Source: Escherichia whittamii (GTDB lineage: Bacteria; Pseudomonadota; Gammaproteobacteria; Enterobacterales; Enterobacteriaceae). Taken from it: DNA of 64,000 bases. Of the stretch, positions 32,924 to 41,222 are shown one piece after another. The stretch is taken from NCBI RefSeq assembly GCF_014836715.1, contig NZ_JACSQI010000016.1, positions 1 through 64,000 of the forward strand, written 5' to 3'. Position 1 is the stretch's first letter. Each line of letters starts with the position of its first letter. The position numbers and the translations under genes are program-made. The notes below the pieces were generated by a model. It was not told where the DNA came from. It made no database searches and saw only the letters and a list, made by a program, of their open reading frames with translations.

Positions 32924-34753
32924 CTACTCTTCATCGTCGCCGTCAACATGCGCGCGGATCAGCGTCATAAACGGTTTACCAAAGCGTTCCAGCTTGCGCA
33001 TCCCAACGCCGTTGACACTCAACATTTCGCTGGCGGTGATTGGCATTTGTTCAGCCATCTCAATCAAAGTTGCGTCGTTAAACACCACGTACGGCGGCAC
33101 ATTGCTTTCATCAGCAATAGATTTACGCAGTTTGCGTAATTTGGCGAACAGTTTGCGATCATAGTTGCCGCCGAAGGATTTCTGCATCGCTTTCGGTTTG
33201 AGCGCCACGATACGTGGCACGGCAAGTTGCAAAGAGGATTCGCCGCGCAACACCGGGCGCGCGGCTTCTGTCAGTTGTAATGCCGAATGCTGGGCGATGT
33301 TTTGCGTCACCAGGCCAAGGTGGATCAGCTGGCGGATCACGCTCACCCAGTGCTCATGACTTTTATCACGGCCCATGCCGTAGACTTTCAGTTTGTCATG
33401 GCCATATTCGCGGATACGCTGGTTATTGGCGCCGCGAATCACTTCCACCACATAGCCCATACCAAACCGCTGGTTTACGCGCCCAATGGTGGAAAGCGCA
33501 ATCTGCGCATCGGTTGAACCATCGTACTGTTTTGGCGGATCAAGGCAGATATCGCAGTTACCACATGGTTCCTGACGGCCTTCGCCAAAATAGTTCAGCA
33601 ACACCAGACGGCGGCAAGTTTGCGCTTCGGCAAACGCCCCCATCGCGTTAAGTTTATGGCGCTCGATATCCTGCAACTGCCCTTGCGGTTTCTCTTCCAG
33701 ACAGCGACGCAGCCACGCCATATCCGCCGGATCGTAAAACAGCATCGCTTCCGCAGGCAGGCCATCACGCCCGGCGCGACCGGTTTCCTGATAATAGGAT
33801 TCGATATTGCGCGGGATATCAAAGTGGACCACGAAGCGGACGTTCGGTTTGTTGATACCCATGCCGAACGCCACGGTAGCTACAACAATTTGCAGGTCAT
33901 CGCGCTGAAATTTTTCCTGCACATCGGCGCGAACATCGTTTTCCAGGCCGGCATGATACGCCGCTGCGCTAATCCCCTTACTTTGCAGACGCGCGGCGGT
34001 GTCTTCTACTTTCGCCCGACTGTTGCAGTAGATAATGCCGGACTTTCCCCGCTGTTCCTGTACGTAACGCATCAACTGATCGAGCGGTTTGAACTTCTCC
34101 ATCAGCATGTAACGAATATTCGGACGGTCAAAACTGCTGATTTGAATTAGCGGATCGTTCAGCCCCAGCAGGCGCACAATATCCTGGCGCGTGGTGTCGT
34201 CGGCGGTAGCGGTTAGCGCCATAAATGGCAGCATCGGGAAACGCTGGCGCAACTGACCGAGTGCAGCATATTCCGGGCGGAAATCGTGGCCCCATTGGGA
34301 AATACAATGCGCTTCATCAACGGCTAATAAGACAGGGTTCCAGTGCGCCAGATGCTCAAGGAAGTTATCTAACATCAGGCGTTCCGGCGCGATATACAGC
34401 AGCCGAATTTGCCCTGTACGGCAGCCTGTCATCACTTCAAGCTGTTGCTCGCGGTTTTGCGTCGAGTTCAGACACGCCGCCGCCACGCCGTTAGCCTGTA
34501 GTTGATCCACCTGGTCTTTCATCAATGAAATCAGCGGTGAAACAACCACGGTAAGGCCGTTTAGCAATAAGGCAGGGATTTGATAGCAAAGGGATTTTCC
34601 GCCGCCAGTGGGCATGACGACCAGGCAATCGCGACCAGAAAGTACGGTATCGATAATTTCTTCCTGGCCTGGGCGAAACTGTTGGTAGCCAAAGGTTTCT
34701 TGTAAAACCTGTTTAGCTCCGAACTCCAGATTCAACACTTCCGCCTGCGCCAC
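32924..34753 (-). CDS. recQ: ATP-dependent DNA helicase RecQ
   Basis: RecQ is a 3'-5' helicase of the RecF pathway that also suppresses illegitimate recombination. With the GTG start at 34753 it has 609 residues; a second GTG two codons upstream would give 611. Motifs: 0 (FRPGQEEII), I ([11 protein letters not shown]), II ([16 protein letters not shown]), VI ([12 protein letters not shown]). The zinc-binding cysteines ([13 protein letters not shown]) come next, then winged helix and a C-terminal HRDC domain ([13 protein letters not shown]). rhtC lies downstream. Confidence 0.97.
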   Translation of the reverse strand: MAQAEVLNLEFGAKQVLQETFGYQQFRPGQEEIIDTVLSGRDCLVVMPTGGGKSLCYQIPALLLNGLTVVVSPLISLMKDQVDQLQANGVAAACLNSTQNREQQLEVMTGCRTGQIRLLYIAPERLMLDNFLEHLAHWNPVLLAVDEAHCISQWGHDFRPEYAALGQLRQRFPMLPFMALTATADDTTRQDIVRLLGLNDPLIQISSFDRPNIRYMLMEKFKPLDQLMRYVQEQRGKSGIIYCNSRAKVEDTAARLQSKGISAAAYHAGLENDVRADVQEKFQRDDLQIVVATVAFGMGINKPNVRFVVHFDIPRNIESYYQETGRAGRDGLPAEAMLFYDPADMAWLRRCLEEKPQGQLQDIERHKLNAMGAFAEAQTCRRLVLLNYFGEGRQEPCGNCDICLDPPKQYDGSTDAQIALSTIGRVNQRFGMGYVVEVIRGANNQRIREYGHDKLKVYGMGRDKSHEHWVSVIRQLIHLGLVTQNIAQHSALQLTEAARPVLRGESSLQLAVPRIVALKPKAMQKSFGGNYDRKLFAKLRKLRKSIADESNVPPYVVFNDATLIEMAEQMPITASEMLSVNGVGMRKLERFGKPFMTLIRAHVDGDDEE

Positions 34754-34780
34754 ATTCACCCCGATTGCCTGAAATAAAAA

Positions 34781-34802
34781 CAGGCGCTATTTTCAGCGCC
34801 TG
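34781..34802 (-). terminator. Rho-independent terminator after pldA
   Basis: CAGGCGCT (34781-34788) pairs with AGCGCCTG (34795-34802) across a 6-nt loop. Read on the minus strand, TTTTTATTT follows the stem. It separates pldA from recQ. Confidence 0.88.
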
Positions 34803-34884
34803 CGCGATAAACTGCAATGCTTTTAGTCTCTGACAGGGAAATCCTGGATGCTGGATTCCAGTTTTACCTTTCAATCAACTCGCA

Positions 34885-35754
34885 TTAGAACAGGTCGTTT
34901 AGCATCACCCCCACGCCGACGCGGGTCTGGTTAAAGTTATAATCGATGAGCGATTCGCCGTAACCGCTGTAGACCTGAGTATAAAGACGTACATGTTTGG
35001 TGATCGGGTAACTTAAGCCTAACTCCGCGCCGCCGTAGCCCGTGTTCCAGTTGTACTGCCCTTTCGCGCTCAGTACCGCATCGCCAAGGTGATAGCCGAT
35101 TTTAAGCTGGTAGTACCCCATATATTTGGTGATGTCCGGGTTATCGTCCGTATTACCCACCACATACCACGGTTTCACTTCCACCAGCGAATTGCCGTTT
35201 TCTGCCATCAGGCGGGTGTAGATACGGTTCCAGCTACGGGAAGTCGGGTCAGAACGCCCGTTTGAGTCGTGGTTGTAGCCCATTTCCACATCGCGCAGCG
35301 TCCAGCCAGCAAAGCTGTAATCTGTGGCAAAACCGAGGAACAATTGCGGTTCGTAGTTGGTTTCACGAAACGGTGATGACTCATCACTATTAGAAAGCTG
35401 CCACCAGGATTTCTGGGTGTAGGAAGCGCCCAGTACAGAGTTTGGTCCCAAAATCCCCCGCCACAGCGGAAACGCCAGGCTCAACTGGAACTTTACTTCA
35501 TCCTTACGCGCGTTTTCTGCCCAGTCGTAACTGGCAATCGCTTCTTTATTCAGATCGCTGGTTTGGGTATAGATGATGTAGTTGGTGTCATAAGGATAAA
35601 GGGTGAAAGGATTGTCATGCTCCTGCAACATATTGGCGATGATGCTGCCACGTACTGCAGGCGCATCATGCACATCTTTCACCGTTGCTTCTTGCGCATT
35701 TGCCACTATCGGCAGCATACACACCGGCAACAAGCAGCCCAGTAGAGTCCGCAT
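34885..35754 (-). CDS. pldA: Outer membrane phospholipase A
   Basis: PldA (OMPLA) is a Ca2+-dependent outer-membrane beta-barrel that hydrolyses phospholipids misplaced in the outer leaflet. The 289-residue precursor has a signal peptide (MRTLLGCLLPVCMLPIVANA, cleaved there). The catalytic His and Ser are in GYNHDSNGRSDPTSRSWNR near residue 160. The C-terminus ends in the aromatic residue (LNDLF) recognised by the Bam complex. It is divergent from yigI. Confidence 0.97.
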   Translation of the reverse strand: MRTLLGCLLPVCMLPIVANAQEATVKDVHDAPAVRGSIIANMLQEHDNPFTLYPYDTNYIIYTQTSDLNKEAIASYDWAENARKDEVKFQLSLAFPLWRGILGPNSVLGASYTQKSWWQLSNSDESSPFRETNYEPQLFLGFATDYSFAGWTLRDVEMGYNHDSNGRSDPTSRSWNRIYTRLMAENGNSLVEVKPWYVVGNTDDNPDITKYMGYYQLKIGYHLGDAVLSAKGQYNWNTGYGGAELGLSYPITKHVRLYTQVYSGYGESLIDYNFNQTRVGVGVMLNDLF

Positions 35755-35919
35755 CGATCGTGTTCTCCGTAACGAATTATTGATTAGATGAATATTTTTT
35801 CTGCGGGCTATTTTACATACTTAACTCAATTGCCGTTAGTTATCCCTTCCTAAAGTAGAAACCAACAACAAAGAAGCATAAAATCAACATTTCATTAACC
35901 ATTGAAGTGTAAGGATGAT

Positions 35920-36387
35920 ATGTCTGCCGTACTGACCGCTGAACAAGCCCTGAAATTAGTGGGTGAAATGTTTGTTTATCACATGCCGTTTAACCGGGCG
36001 TTGGGGATGGAACTGGAGCGTTACGAAAAAGAATTTGCGCAGCTGGCCTTTAAAAATCAGCCGATGATGGTCGGTAACTGGGCGCAAAGCATTTTACACG
36101 GAGGGGTCATTGCGTCGGCGCTGGATGTCGCCGCGGGTCTGGTATGTGTAGGCAGCACTTTAACGCGTCACGAAACCATTAATGAAGATGAACTGCGCCA
36201 GCGGCTATCGCGGATGGGGACCATTGATCTTCGCGTCGATTATCTGCGTCCAGGCAGGGGTGAGCGTTTTACAGCCACCAGTAGCCTGTTACGTGCGGGT
36301 AATAAAGTCGCCGTCGCCCGTGTCGAACTGCACAATGAAGAACAGCTTTATATTGCCAGTGCTACCGCCACCTATATGGTAGGTTGA
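35920..36387 (+). CDS. yigI: Hotdog-fold thioesterase-like protein YigI
   Basis: YigI is a 155-residue member of the PaaI/4HBT hotdog thioesterase family. [18 protein letters not shown] near residue 65 carries the H-G-G motif, and [20 protein letters not shown] is a typical beta-strand block. It may hydrolyse acyl-CoAs, and medium/long-chain acyl-CoA activity has been ascribed to the E. coli protein. The ATG at 35920 follows AAGGA. It is divergent from pldA. Confidence 0.92.
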   Translation: MSAVLTAEQALKLVGEMFVYHMPFNRALGMELERYEKEFAQLAFKNQPMMVGNWAQSILHGGVIASALDVAAGLVCVGSTLTRHETINEDELRQRLSRMGTIDLRVDYLRPGRGERFTATSSLLRAGNKVAVARVELHNEEQLYIASATATYMVG

Positions 36388-36432
36388 AAATATAAAAACA
36401 GGTAAACTGCTGAAACTGATAACAAACGCAAA

Positions 36433-36533
36433 TTGCCTGATGCGCTACGCTTATCAGGCCTGCCTGAAAAATGCAATATATTGAATTTGCATGCTTTTGT
36501 AGGCTGGATAAGGCGTTAACGACGCATCAGACA
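36433..36533. repeat. BIME: two REP units between yigI and rarD
   Basis: This element has the same two-unit structure and AATGCAATATATTGAA linker as the BIME at 23412-23513. The second unit is more diverged here (GTAGGCTGGATAAGGC). Both copies have the same orientation and are 13 kb apart. Confidence 0.9.
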
Positions 36534-36603
36534 TGAACAAAGCGCACTTTGTCAGCAAACTGAGCAGGTAAACTGCTATTAACAACAAAAAATGAGTTTT
36601 CCA

Positions 36604-37494
36604 ATGGATGCAAAACAAACGCGGCAGGGCGTATTACTCGCCCTTGCCGCTTATTTTATTTGGGGTATTGCGCCTGCGTACTTCAAGCTGATTTATTACG
36701 TACCTGCTGATGAGATCCTGACGCATCGCGTGATCTGGTCGTTTTTCTTTATGGTGGTGCTGATGAGCATCTGCCGCCAGTGGTCCTATTTAAAAACGCT
36801 GATTCAGACGCCGCAGAAAATCTTTATGCTGGCAGTCTCAGCCGTGCTGATTGGCGGTAACTGGCTACTATTTATCTGGGCAGTGAACAATCACCATATG
36901 CTGGAAGCCAGTCTTGGATACTTTATTAATCCACTGGTGAATATAGTGCTGGGGATGATTTTCCTCGGCGAGCGATTCCGCCGGATGCAATGGCTGGCGG
37001 TGATTCTGGCAATTTGTGGCGTACTGGTCCAGCTCTGGACTTTTGGTTCGCTACCTATTATCGCGCTGGGGCTGGCATTTAGTTTTGCCTTCTACGGTCT
37101 GGTGCGCAAAAAGATTGCGGTAGAAGCACAAACTGGCATGTTAATCGAAACCATGTGGCTATTGCCCGTGGCGGCGATCTACCTGTTTGCTATTGCCGAC
37201 AGCCCAACCAGCCATATGGGGCAAAATCCAATATCATTGAATTTGCTGCTGATCGCCGCCGGTATTGTCACTACCGTACCGTTGTTGTGTTTTACCGCCG
37301 CTGCCACGCGCTTGCGCCTCTCTACGTTAGGCTTTTTCCAGTACATTGGCCCGACGCTGATGTTCCTGCTGGCCGTGACGTTTTATGGTGAAAAACCGGG
37401 TGCCGATAAGATGGTGACTTTCGCCTTTATTTGGGTAGCGCTGGCAATTTTTGTGATGGATGCGATTTATACGCAGCGTAGAACGTCCAAATAA
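36604..37494 (+). CDS. rarD: RarD/DMT-family inner membrane permease
   Basis: RarD is a ten-span transporter of the drug/metabolite family (EamA domains), linked to chloramphenicol resistance in Pseudomonas; its E. coli substrate is unknown. I use the ATG at 36604 (MDAKQTRQG, 296 residues), the usual start; an in-frame ATG lies four codons upstream, and neither has a strong ribosome-binding site. Two EamA repeats are visible. It stands between the yigI REP element and the AT-rich yigG-yigF cluster. Confidence 0.94.
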   Translation: MDAKQTRQGVLLALAAYFIWGIAPAYFKLIYYVPADEILTHRVIWSFFFMVVLMSICRQWSYLKTLIQTPQKIFMLAVSAVLIGGNWLLFIWAVNNHHMLEASLGYFINPLVNIVLGMIFLGERFRRMQWLAVILAICGVLVQLWTFGSLPIIALGLAFSFAFYGLVRKKIAVEAQTGMLIETMWLLPVAAIYLFAIADSPTSHMGQNPISLNLLLIAAGIVTTVPLLCFTAAATRLRLSTLGFFQYIGPTLMFLLAVTFYGEKPGADKMVTFAFIWVALAIFVMDAIYTQRRTSK

Positions 37495-37588
37495 AAAATA
37501 AATATATTCTGAAAAAAAATGCCTGCTCTTGCATGAGAGTAGGCATATTGTCATGTTTGAAGGAGAATCACACAAGGATGTAAATTAA

Positions 37589-37969
37589 ATGTTACGTATA
37601 TTTATTCCAACATCTAACGGCAGAATTTCCAGACGCCGCTATTTGTTTTCATTTATTTTAACAAATCTAATTTGTGTCTTGCTTATTGCTTTTTTTAGCG
37701 AGGCCGGTTCAGGATTTTTTGTTATAATATCTACCATTCTTCTCCATTATCTCGTCATCAATATGAATTGCCAACGACTCCGTGATAGTGGTTTCTCGTA
37801 TATAAAAACGTATATTTTTAGCACATTAGCTGTCTATACCATCTCTATCATCACCATGATTGCCGAAAATTTTGATTGTTCAGGCAATGGTTCGATGATT
37901 TTCTTAATTTGCTATTTTACCACTTTCAGTATGCTAATACTTGCACCTACTGATTCATCAAACAAATAA
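37589..37969 (+). CDS. yigG: Predicted inner membrane protein YigG
   Basis: The 126-residue hydrophobic protein has an N-terminal basic stretch ([13 protein letters not shown]) that resembles the start of DUF805-type membrane proteins, followed by about four spans. The position next to rarD and the length match E. coli YigG. No function is known. The gene is much richer in A and T than its neighbours. It ends 14 nt before yigF on the same strand. Confidence 0.72.
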   Translation: MLRIFIPTSNGRISRRRYLFSFILTNLICVLLIAFFSEAGSGFFVIISTILLHYLVINMNCQRLRDSGFSYIKTYIFSTLAVYTISIITMIAENFDCSGNGSMIFLICYFTTFSMLILAPTDSSNK

Positions 37970-37983
37970 TTAATGGAGTATTT

Positions 37984-38364
37984 ATGAGTAAGGGATATAT
38001 GACCGATGGTTCATTAAGTGAAAAATGGAAATATCGATTTTCTTTTTATGATCAACATGGATTTCCAGGATTCTGGGGGGCAACACCAGAATATAAAACA
38101 GCATTTAAAGCATTAAAAATAAGGCAACGATTAACTATTCAAATGAATTTCATTGCTTTCTTCTTTTCCTGGATATATTTATTTGTCCTGGGATTATGGA
38201 AAAAAGCAATTATAGTAATGCTACTTGGCATTCTCTCACTATTGGTTGGTGCATTAATTGGTGTTAATGTACTGGGGTTCGCTGTAGCAGGCTATGTTGC
38301 TGTTAGCACGAACAAATGGTTCTATGAAAAAGAAGTAAAGGGTATTGATACCTGGAGTCTCTGA
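37984..38364 (+). CDS. yigF: DUF2628 inner membrane protein YigF
   Basis: This 126-residue protein fits DUF2628: an N-terminal aromatic stretch (WKYRFSFYDQHG, PGFWGATPEYK), then two or three membrane spans in the C-terminal half (FIAFFFSWIYLFVLGLWKKA, AIIVMLLGILSLLVGALIG), ending in NKWFYEKEVKG. GGAGT precedes the ATG. Function is unknown. The gene is AT-rich. A 10-bp hairpin follows. Confidence 0.78.
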   Translation: MSKGYMTDGSLSEKWKYRFSFYDQHGFPGFWGATPEYKTAFKALKIRQRLTIQMNFIAFFFSWIYLFVLGLWKKAIIVMLLGILSLLVGALIGVNVLGFAVAGYVAVSTNKWFYEKEVKGIDTWSL

Positions 38365-38370
38365 ATAATC

Positions 38371-38396
38371 GGAGGTTTAGATTTGGCTAAACCTCC
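38371..38396 (+). terminator. Hairpin terminator after yigF
   Basis: GGAGGTTTAG (38371-38380) pairs perfectly with CTAAACCTCC (38387-38396) across a 6-nt loop, followed by TTTAGC. It closes the rarD-yigG-yigF transcript and separates it from the next gene. Confidence 0.75.
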
Positions 38397-38469
38397 TTTA
38401 GCTGATTTTTGCAGCATAAAGCAGGAGCTATCTTGCCGGAACAAGCAAAAGTTTTCGTAAATTAATTCG

Positions 38470-38967
38470 ATGAAAAGCAAACTCCAGAAAATAACATTAT
38501 GTTCACTTCTTCTATGCTGTATCTATAATTTATGGACACTGCTCCCTGTGCAGGTTCTGTATACATACTCAGATGCTGGTAGTTCGGTCTTTCTGGTAGT
38601 TAATCATCTGCCCTTGACTGATAGGGATAAAATAGACTGGTATCTGACACATCAGAATGAAATTAAAAGTAAAAATCCCTTACCAGAAGGCGCCTGGCAT
38701 ACCTACTATTTAATTGATATCGGTAATGGCTTCACTAATTCTAAAAAATATACCGATGGGCCGTATGAAGATCTTTACTGTTTTCCGACGATTGACAACG
38801 ACGATAATTGTATCGTGAAACACTATTTAATGGTTGTTAATGAATATCCTGATCGTAATACTCATTTCGTTATTGATGATACCAATGAGTATCAACTAAC
38901 ACAGGAGAATAAAATAGAGCGAGTGTTCAACCCGCATGACCTTGAGAAAAGCAATTTTTACGAATAA
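38470..38967 (+). CDS. DUF943-like membrane-anchored hypothetical protein
   Basis: The 165-residue protein has one N-terminal hydrophobic segment (ITLCSLLLCCIYNLWTLLPV) and a polar remainder. The pattern VVNHLPLTDRDKIDWYLTH and a later acidic cysteine-containing block (DLYCFPTIDNDDNCIVK) resemble enterobacterial DUF943 proteins, which often travel with secretion-related and other accessory loci. It is not one of the genes I know between yigF and corA in K-12. No clear ribosome-binding site precedes the ATG. Composition is AT-rich. The function is not known. Confidence 0.72.
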   Translation: MKSKLQKITLCSLLLCCIYNLWTLLPVQVLYTYSDAGSSVFLVVNHLPLTDRDKIDWYLTHQNEIKSKNPLPEGAWHTYYLIDIGNGFTNSKKYTDGPYEDLYCFPTIDNDDNCIVKHYLMVVNEYPDRNTHFVIDDTNEYQLTQENKIERVFNPHDLEKSNFYE

Positions 38968-38995
38968 GCCGGATAAAGAAATATCCTTATCCGGC
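38968..38995. terminator. Bidirectional hairpin between the DUF943-like gene and corA
   Basis: GCCGGATAA (38968-38976) and TTATCCGGC (38987-38995) form a 9-bp stem, starting one base after the stop of the DUF943-like gene. The sequence resembles half a REP unit, and it serves convergent genes. Confidence 0.75.
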
Positions 38996-39002
38996 ACTAA
39001 TA

Positions 39003-39953
39003 TTACAACCAGTTCTTCCGCTTAAAGTACAGATACGGTGCCAGACCCGCGAGGATCATAAAGATAATCGCGCCTGGGTAGCCGAAACTCCATTTCAGTT
39101 CTGGCATAAACTCAAAGTTCATCCCGTAGCTGGAAGCGACCAGTGTTGGCGGCAGGAACACAACGGATACCACCGAGAAGATTTTGATGATGCGGTTCTG
39201 CTCGATGTTGATAAAGCCCATCGCCGCCTGCATCAGGAAGTTTACCTTCTGGAACAGGGATTCGTTATGCGGCAGCAGGGATTCGATATCTCGCAGGATT
39301 TCACGCGCCTGCTCCAGTTGCCCGCCCGGTAAGCGTGCCTTACGTACCAGGAAGTTAAGCGCGCGCTGGGTATCCATCAGACACAGGCGAACTTTCCAGC
39401 CGATATCTTCCAGTTCCGCCAGCGTGGAGAGCGCCTCGTCGTACTCATCGCCCTGACGCCCTTCCATAATCACCCGGCTCAGTTGCTCCAGATCGCTGTA
39501 GATGTTTTCAATTTCATCCGCCAGCTGTTCGATTTTGGTTTCGAACAGATCCAACAGTAACTCGTAAGCGTTGCCGTCTACCATCGACTGGCTACGGGCG
39601 CGCATACGATACAAACGGAATGCAGGCAGCTCGCGCTCACGCAGAGTAAACAGACGACCATCACGGATGGTAAATGCCACAGTGGAGTTGCCAGCATGAT
39701 CTTCCGCATCTTCAAAGAAGAAGAAGGAGTGAATATGCAGGCCGTCATCGTCTTCAAAGAAACGCGCCGATGCTTCGATGTCTTCCAGTTCCGGGCGAGT
39801 TGCCAGACTCTGGCCAAGTTCAGATTGTACGCGCAGTCGCTCGTCGTCATCCGGTTCGACAAGATCAATCCATACTGCATCTACGAGGGGTTGTGACTCT
39901 TCGACTTCCAGCCGGGTCAGTCGGTTATTTTCCAGTTGAAATGCGCTCAGCAT
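39003..39953 (-). CDS. corA: Magnesium/cobalt/nickel transport channel CorA
   Basis: CorA is the pentameric constitutive Mg2+ channel of the inner membrane. From the ATG at 39953 it has 316 residues, the standard length; in-frame starts a few codons upstream are not used. A large cytoplasmic domain with long helices precedes two C-terminal spans. The selectivity motif [13 protein letters not shown] lies between them, and the C-terminus ends KRKNWL. A 369-bp leader with a strong hairpin lies upstream. Confidence 0.97.
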   Translation of the reverse strand: MLSAFQLENNRLTRLEVEESQPLVDAVWIDLVEPDDDERLRVQSELGQSLATRPELEDIEASARFFEDDDGLHIHSFFFFEDAEDHAGNSTVAFTIRDGRLFTLRERELPAFRLYRMRARSQSMVDGNAYELLLDLFETKIEQLADEIENIYSDLEQLSRVIMEGRQGDEYDEALSTLAELEDIGWKVRLCLMDTQRALNFLVRKARLPGGQLEQAREILRDIESLLPHNESLFQKVNFLMQAAMGFINIEQNRIIKIFSVVSVVFLPPTLVASSYGMNFEFMPELKWSFGYPGAIIFMILAGLAPYLYFKRKNWL

Positions 39954-40076
39954 GACCGGGACTCCCAATGCTTAAAATATCGGACAGTTCGGTGGGCACA
40001 CAGAAACAAATTGGGTTTCAGACCATTAAACAGCCTGACTCAGCGCGACGGGAAAAATTGAGGTCGCTGACAACCG

Positions 40077-40108
40077 CTAAGGCTATCAGCAAAAAGGGAT
40101 AGCCTTAG
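40077..40108 (-). other. Strong hairpin in the corA-yigE gap
   Basis: CTAAGGCTATC (40077-40087) and GATAGCCTTAG (40098-40108) form a perfect 11-bp stem with a 10-nt loop, about 125 bp upstream of corA. The gap also holds a run of about ten other short repeats but no open reading frame that I can support. In Salmonella the corA leader regulates transcription through a short ORF (corL) and Rho; whether this hairpin is part of such a leader in E. coli is inference. Confidence 0.5.
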
Positions 40109-40322
40109 GAGTTGATCCTGGATGACAGGATAATGAGCCAGTATCTACTGGGTGTGTCCAAGGCGAATGTCCTCTTAGAGTGATCGTGCGCGCATGTTAC
40201 GCCAGCAAAATTTTGCCGTCAACACGCAACGGAACACCACAGAACAATAGTTGAACTTCGCGCTTTTTGGTACTCGTCAAGGTCATTAACAGGATAAAAA
40301 AATCCCACATCCAGGACCTATA

Positions 40323-41087
40323 ATGGCGCATCGGCTACTCATTGGTAAAGGAATGATCACCTTGAATCTCAAACGGATTTTTCTCGCCCTCACATTGTTC
40401 CCCTGGTTTGCTGTTGCTGCTGATGACTGCGCACTCTCTGATCCGATGCTGACCGTGCAAACGTATACCGTTAACCCTCAAACAGAGCAGGTGAAAATGT
40501 ACTGGCAAAAAGCCAATGGCGAAGCGTGGGGAACGTTACATTCGCTGCTGGCTGATATTAATAGTCAGGATCAGGTTCAGATGGTGATGAACGGCGGCAT
40601 CTATGATGAAAACTATGCGCCGCTCGGTTTGTACATCGAAAACGGTCAGCAGAAAGTGGCGTTAAATCTCGCTTCGGGTGAAGGGAACTTCTTTATCCGT
40701 CCTGGCGGCGTGTTTTATGTCGCGGGAGATAAAGTTGCTATCGTTCCGCTGCAAACATTTAAAACCAGAGAAAAAATTCAGTTTGCGGTGCAGTCAGGGC
40801 CATTATTGTTGGAAAACGGCGTCATTAATCCGCGTATTCTCCCCAACGTCGCCTCGCGCAAAATTCGTAATGGAGTAGGGATTAATAAACAAGGGAACGC
40901 CGTGTTTTTACTTAGCCAGCAAGCAACAAATTTTTATGATTTTGCCTGCTACGCCAAAGCGAAACTGGACGTCGAGCAGCTGCTTTACCTTGATGGCACG
41001 ATTTCGCATATGTATGTGAAAGGCGGAGCGATTCCCTGGCAACGCTATCCTTTTGTTACCATGATTTCCGTCGAGCGGAAAGGTTAG
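40323..41087 (+). CDS. yigE: Phosphodiester glycosidase (NAGPA/DUF2233) domain protein YigE
   Basis: YigE is a 254-residue protein with a DUF2233 domain, related to the phosphodiester glycosidase that uncovers mannose 6-phosphate. An N-terminal hydrophobic stretch (FLALTLFPWFAVAADD) looks like a signal peptide, with cleavage near AVAADD. Family blocks are VMNGGIYDENYAPLGLYIENG near residue 95 and GDKVAIVPLQT. The last block, LLYLDGTISHMYVKGG, is also typical. The substrate in bacteria is not known. An alternative start at the ATG 10 codons in (MITLNLKRIF) would also suit the signal peptide. Confidence 0.85.
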   Translation: MAHRLLIGKGMITLNLKRIFLALTLFPWFAVAADDCALSDPMLTVQTYTVNPQTEQVKMYWQKANGEAWGTLHSLLADINSQDQVQMVMNGGIYDENYAPLGLYIENGQQKVALNLASGEGNFFIRPGGVFYVAGDKVAIVPLQTFKTREKIQFAVQSGPLLLENGVINPRILPNVASRKIRNGVGINKQGNAVFLLSQQATNFYDFACYAKAKLDVEQLLYLDGTISHMYVKGGAIPWQRYPFVTMISVERKG

Positions 41088-41110
41088 AACGATAGTTTTG
41101 TGTCACTGAA

Positions 41111-41213
41111 TGCCGGATGCAGCGTAAACGCCTTATCCGGCCTACATGACGTTGCAATTTATTGAATCTGCATGATTTTGTAGGCCGTATAAGGTACGCA
41201 GCACCGCATCCGG
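41111..41213. repeat. BIME between yigE and uvrD
   Basis: Two REP units in opposite orientation (TGCCGGATGCAGCG...CGCCTTATCCGG and TGTAGGCCGTATAAGG...CGCATCCGG) flank a GCAATTTATTGAATC linker. They lie between the convergent genes yigE and uvrD. Confidence 0.9.
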
Positions 41214-41222
41214 AAACGTAAA

